From DASZVB01 sp035545855 (lineage in GTDB: Bacteria; Myxococcota_A; Polyangia; Polyangiales; Polyangiaceae): a DNA stretch of 64,000 nt. Shown here in pieces: positions 60,699 to 64,000 of the stretch; position 1 is the first letter of the stretch, and each line of letters opens with the position of its first letter. The stretch spans positions 109,494-173,493 of the forward strand of contig DASZXK010000155.1 in the NCBI GenBank assembly GCA_035545855.1. The letters are read 5' to 3'. The translations under genes were made by a program, and so were the position numbers. A model generated the notes under the pieces. It saw only the letters and a program-made list of their open reading frames with translations, did not search any database and was not told where the DNA came from.

Positions 60699-61652
60699 CT
60701 ACTTGGTCAGGGACGTCTTGCCGAACGCGACGTCCCCGACGATCGTCTGACCGCCGGGCGCGGGATAGTAGAAGCCGGTGAACACGCACATCTCGTTCGT
60801 GCCGGCGGACTCGCCGAAGGTGAGGTTCTGCGCCGTTTCGTTCACGAAATCGCAGTGCCAGTTGATCGCCGCGCCATCCGGAAGGGAAACCGGAGGCTCG
60901 TAACGCTTCACGGGCGGCTCGCTCCACGTGTCCGCGTCGTAGAGCTCCGTTCCATCTGCGAGCGACGACTCGAAGGCGACCCCGCGCCGGTGCATGTGGC
61001 TCTGCGCACTCAAGAGCTTCACGCCCGTCAGGCCCGCGGGCAGCGAGAGGGTGCCTCCTCCGGACCCCTTGCCCGGCGGAATGTCGAGAGTGCTGTCGTT
61101 CAAGTAAATCTGTGCAGCCGTGACGGGAACCGTGCTTGCATCCACCCAGTCCAGCGCGACCTGAACGTTCGCGTGAATCGTCTCGTTGCCGAGATTGATG
61201 TAGTGCGCGTTCAACCGGAGCCCCTCCGTGCCGGCCAGAAATGCGCCGACTCCGTCCGGAAACTGCATCCGCGCGACCGGCGTCTGAGCAGCATGCACCG
61301 TCGCATGGAACTCGAGGCCCGAGCAGTCTTCGAGGGCACCGTTTCCCGCATCCGAAATTCGAAAAACCGCGAGGTGATGCGATCCTTCGGACATGACCGA
61401 CTGCGTCTGAAGGAGCGCGACGTCCCGCCCGAAGGGGTTCGCGAAGTTCTGACACTTGTAGACTTCGCCGCCCGGTTCCAGGTCGAACGAGTCGAGCGTG
61501 AGCTCTTCTCGCTCCGAGCCGGATGGAGCCGCTGAGAAATCGACCGCTTCGGTCTGCGAAGACGGGCTCGGGACATGCCCGGCGCCGCCGCCGCAGGCGA
61601 AGGTGAAGACCGCAGCCGTGCTCACGGCAACACAGAGGATCGTGGAGTGCAT
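60699..61652 (-). CDS. PHM-like copper type II monooxygenase lipoprotein 2
   Basis: 317 residues. Signal and lipobox end at Cys20 (FTFACGG). The ligand set is the same as in the convergent paralogue: His92-His93 (GSHHLAVF), His150 (LNAHYIN), His219 and His221 (SHMHRRG) and Met288 (NEMCV). Overall identity between the two is modest, so this is an older duplication or separate acquisition. Probably anchored in the outer membrane; substrate unknown. The promoter lies in the 61653-61811 gap. Confidence 0.86.
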   Translation of the reverse strand: MHSTILCVAVSTAAVFTFACGGGAGHVPSPSSQTEAVDFSAAPSGSEREELTLDSFDLEPGGEVYKCQNFANPFGRDVALLQTQSVMSEGSHHLAVFRISDAGNGALEDCSGLEFHATVHAAQTPVARMQFPDGVGAFLAGTEGLRLNAHYINLGNETIHANVQVALDWVDASTVPVTAAQIYLNDSTLDIPPGKGSGGGTLSLPAGLTGVKLLSAQSHMHRRGVAFESSLADGTELYDADTWSEPPVKRYEPPVSLPDGAAINWHCDFVNETAQNLTFGESAGTNEMCVFTGFYYPAPGGQTIVGDVAFGKTSLTK

Positions 61653-61811
61653 GGGGTGACGTGCTCCGCCTGGCCAGCAAGACGCGAGGCGACGCTACCC
61701 GGAATTAATCCATCGATCAATTCTATTCTCCGAGAGGCCGGCCTCTCACCGCTCCGGTCCACGAGCGTGCGGTCCGTTTCCCGCGTCGAACGCACCGGTA
61801 TACGGTGCGCC

Positions 61812-62276
61812 ATGGCCGAAAAGACGCCCGATCGCGCGAAGCCTAAGCTCCAGATGCACAACGTCGGCATCGTGGTGGAATCCCTGGATGTCGCCGTCGC
61901 CTTCTTTCGCGAGCTCGGCCTGGAACTCGAGGGGCGAGCGACGATCGAAGGAGAGTGGGCGGGGCGCGTCACGGGCCTCGGCGACCAGCGCGTCGAGATC
62001 GCCATGATGCGCACGCCGGACGGTCACAACCGGCTCGAGCTGTCGCGATTCCTCGCGCCGCCCGTCGTCGCCGATCACCGGAGAGCTCCGGTGAACGCGC
62101 TTGGCTACCTCCGCGTCATGTTCGCCGTCGACGACCTGGACGACACGCTCGCCCGTCTCCGGAATCACGGCGCCGAACTCGTCGGCGAAGTGGTCCGATA
62201 CGGAGACGTGTATCGGCTCTGCTACATCCGCGGTCCCGAGGGATTGCTCATCGGTCTGGCCGAAGAACTGGGCTGA
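61812..62276 (+). CDS. VOC-family protein (glyoxalase-like)
   Basis: 154 residues from ATG 61812. The beta-alpha-beta3 module starts LQMHNVGIVVESLDVAVAFFRELGLELEGRA and ends YRLCYIRGPEGLLIGLAEELG, where Glu149-like EGLLIGLAEE supplies the last metal ligand. RVMFAVDDLDDTLARLRNHGAELVGE is the second half. Probably cytosolic; substrate unknown. Confidence 0.88.
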   Translation: MAEKTPDRAKPKLQMHNVGIVVESLDVAVAFFRELGLELEGRATIEGEWAGRVTGLGDQRVEIAMMRTPDGHNRLELSRFLAPPVVADHRRAPVNALGYLRVMFAVDDLDDTLARLRNHGAELVGEVVRYGDVYRLCYIRGPEGLLIGLAEELG

Positions 62277-62302
62277 CGAAGATCTTCGCGTCCCGCTCCG
62301 CT

Positions 62303-63013
62303 TTAGCGCGAAGAGCCCTTCGACTTCTTCGACGTCGACCCTTTCGCGGCGCTCTTCCGCACCGGATGAATCGTCTCGTGGCGCGCGCACAGGGCGACGA
62401 ATCGCGCGATGCGTTCGGCGCGTGTCTCGGGCTTCTTCGCCGTCTGGACGCGGTAGAGGATCGAGTACCGATTCGCGGCGTCCAGGGTGTCGAAGAACGC
62501 CTTCGCGCGCGCGTTCCGGTCGAGGGCTTCGGCGAGGTCGTCCGGCACGGTCGACGCCTTCGCACCGTCGTAGGCGGCCTTCCATCGTCCGTCACCCTTC
62601 GCACGCTCGATCTCCGCGAGCCCGGGCGCTTCCATCCGGCCGCTCGCGATGAGGGCCTCGGCCTTCGCGCGATTGATCTTGGACCACGGGCTCCAGGGTG
62701 ACCGGAGCGAGAAGCGCTGCAGCCACGAGGCGTCGTCGAGCGCCTGCTTCTGGCTGTCGACCCACCCCCAGGCGAGCGCCGCATCGAGCGCTGCGGCGTA
62801 GGTCAGCGTGCTCCCGGCGCCCTTCTTGGGGATCTGCAGCAAGACGGCCGCAGACTTGGAGTGATTCGCGCGCAACCACGCCGCCCACTCCGCCGCGGTT
62901 CGGAGCACGAGGACCGGATCGCCGCCGCCCTTGGCGCTCGCGCGACTCGAACCTCGCGGCGAGGTCGTTGGCTGCTTCGAGGAGGAGAGTATCGTCTTCT
63001 TCTTCGTCGCCAT
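62303..63013 (-). CDS. YdeI/OmpD-associated family protein
   Basis: 236 residues. A Lys/Ser-rich N-terminal tail (ATKKKTILSSSKQ) precedes the YdeI fold: AAEWAAWLRANHSKSAAVLLQIPKKG, ALDAALAWGWVDSQKQALD, FSLRSPWSPWSKINRAKAEALI and TVPDDLAEALDRNARAKAFFDTL. The C terminus carries another basic Ser/Lys tail. Members are annotated as bacteriocin- or peptide-stress-related but lack a settled function. The start at 63013 precedes the ATKKK stretch; an in-frame extension upstream is unconserved. Confidence 0.9.
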   Translation of the reverse strand: MATKKKTILSSSKQPTTSPRGSSRASAKGGGDPVLVLRTAAEWAAWLRANHSKSAAVLLQIPKKGAGSTLTYAAALDAALAWGWVDSQKQALDDASWLQRFSLRSPWSPWSKINRAKAEALIASGRMEAPGLAEIERAKGDGRWKAAYDGAKASTVPDDLAEALDRNARAKAFFDTLDAANRYSILYRVQTAKKPETRAERIARFVALCARHETIHPVRKSAAKGSTSKKSKGSSR

Positions 63014-63116
63014 GATGTCAGCCACCGCTCGCGGGTCACCTGCACTCGCCGATCTGGCTGCCCGTCGTCGTGCACGACGTCTCGGAGGGGCAGGAATGAT
63101 CGGCATCGCAGACGGG

Positions 63117-63668
63117 TCACGCAGATTCAGTCCGAGCTCCGCGTTCCAATTGAAAGAGCTCGAGTTCCTGCCCGTAGTAGCTCGTGGTGCGGCCCTTGAA
63201 CGCCGCGCCAAGGCGCCTGGCGACGGCAACGGACCGTCCATTGCCAGGGTGGATCACGATATTGAGCAGATCGATCGACAACCGATCGAAACCGCGTGTC
63301 GCAAGCGCTCGCCCGGCCTCCGTGGCGAGTCCGCGTCCCCAGCATCGGCGGGCGAGGTGCCAGCCTATCTCGACGTCCTCGGTGTTCTTGCCTTCGCCGT
63401 CGGGGAGCGGCTTGAGGAGTCCCGTCCCGACCAGCTCGTCCGTACCCCGTTCGACGAGAGCGAAGGCGCCAAAGGGCTCGCCCATCGCCCCGTACTTCGC
63501 GCGCAATGCGACGAGTTTCTCTCGTTGCTGCTCCACGCTGGCCGTGACGTTCTTCGGACCGATGAACTCCATGACCACTGGGTCGCCGTAGATCTCGAAG
63601 GCGGCCTCGGCGTCCGAGAGTTCGTACTCTCGCGCGACGAGTCGCGTCGTTTCGAAGACGTTGCCCAT
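63117..63668 (-). CDS. GNAT-family acetyltransferase (RimJ/RimL type)
   Basis: 183 residues. FETTRLVAREYELSDAEAAFEIYGDPVVMEFIG opens the RimJ/L fold. GWHLARRCWGRGLATEAGRALATRGFD holds the acetyl-CoA loop (RGLATEA), and LNIVIHPGNGRSVAVARRLG the motif-B part. Start at ATG 63668, which directly precedes the conserved start; a longer frame adds 16 unconserved residues. Acceptor unknown. Confidence 0.92.
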   Translation of the reverse strand: MGNVFETTRLVAREYELSDAEAAFEIYGDPVVMEFIGPKNVTASVEQQREKLVALRAKYGAMGEPFGAFALVERGTDELVGTGLLKPLPDGEGKNTEDVEIGWHLARRCWGRGLATEAGRALATRGFDRLSIDLLNIVIHPGNGRSVAVARRLGAAFKGRTTSYYGQELELFQLERGARTESA

Positions 63669-63802
63669 TGGACTGGCTTGGTTCTGCGAAGGCGGTGCCA
63701 CGGTCCTCCGCCGCACTCCATCTCGCTGTATCTGCTTCGAGGGTTCGCCTCAAACAAGAACTTCGCGATGCGTCTCGTCGGGGATTTCGATAGGGCGTTG
63801 GT

Positions 63803-63961
63803 CTGATCGACGAGTACGAGTTCCTCGTCCACCCCAGGATCGCCGGCCACGGCCCGAGCCTGTACCAGAGCGGGCTGCCCAGCACGCGACGGCTCGAGCT
63901 GGTCTCGGCGAAGCCGCTCCGCAACGGCGCGGTCGCCATGCACTACCGGCGCGCGCGCTGA
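63803..63961 (+). pseudogene. 3' fragment of a dihydrofolate-reductase/RibD-fold gene
   Basis: The frame reads LIDEYEFLVHPRIAGHGPSLY..., then LELVSAKPLRNGAVAMHYRR and a stop at 63959-63961. This is the C-terminal part of the DHFR-family RibD-like fold. An in-frame TAG at 63791-63793 lies four codons before it, and no family-like sequence precedes it. It is therefore a remnant, with 5' parts lost or frame-shifted. The rest of the end of the window (63962-64000) is too short to assign. Confidence 0.6.
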
Positions 63962-64000
63962 CTCAGAGCAGCCCCATCGCGCCCCCGCTCGCTCCAGCTC

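Noticed and set aside
63963..64000. Possible C-terminal end of a minus-strand gene (AGASGGAMGLL then stop)
   Set aside because: Only 11 codons are visible and Gly/Ala-rich ends are uninformative; cannot be supported.

Overview
The window is about 70% GC and densely coded on both strands. Gly/Ala/Asn-rich secreted lipoproteins, a very large kinase-like/TPR protein, a sigma-54 enhancer-binding regulator, an FHA-GGDEF protein and many small ArsR/MarR/TetR/LysR regulators together point to a myxobacterium, most likely of the Polyangia/Sorangiineae type. This is inferred from gene content; no rRNA is present to confirm it. No tRNA, rRNA, CRISPR array, complete insertion sequence or prophage was recognised.

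Layout. 1-7.8 kb: the 3' end of argG, a LysR regulator divergent from single-chain purL, an outer-membrane-type protein, an SDR oxidoreductase and a short Spy/CpxP-like protein. 7.9-18.7 kb: a VWA lipoprotein, an OmpR-type two-component pair running into a cardiolipin synthase, and a 1773-residue pseudokinase/TPR protein. 18.7-21.9 kb: a structured non-coding stretch with palindromes and a dispersed repeat, a B12-binding radical SAM enzyme and a truncated FAD oxidoreductase. 21.9-32.4 kb: FHA-GGDEF cyclase, enoyl-CoA hydratase, a nucleotide-transporter/HEAT protein overlapping a cyclic-nucleotide-binding protein, a hydrolase-like lipoprotein with its TetR gene, and COQ4 plus a GGCT-fold gene. 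32.4-36.1 kb: prfC and a fatty-acid desaturase bracketed by inverted copies of a repeat. 36.1-47.3 kb: accessory enzymes, including two paralogous ArsR-SRPBCC operons with apparently leaderless promoters, separated by an array of four GAAA-loop hairpins. 47.5-51.1 kb: an overlapping pair, a membrane TPR-like protein and an M48 protease. 51.1-57.1 kb: an EmrAB-type efflux operon divergent from a sigma-54 activator with a palindrome array at its start codon. 57.2-64 kb: secreted lipoproteins, a MarR/zinc-ribbon pair, two convergent copper monooxygenase-like lipoproteins, small enzymes and a 3' fragment of a reductase gene.

The best-supported regulatory circuit is the efflux locus. The activator carries its HTH at the N terminus instead of the usual Fis-type C terminus. 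Its AAA+ domain keeps the GAFTGA loop. The divergent efflux operon has a -24/-12-like element at 53904-53919, and the palindromes lie 106-160 bp upstream of it, a usual enhancer distance. The second coherent theme is the duplicated ArsR-SRPBCC module: both copies have a TTGAC(A/G) -35 box, an 18-bp spacer and a -10 box ending 6-7 nt before a GTG start codon.
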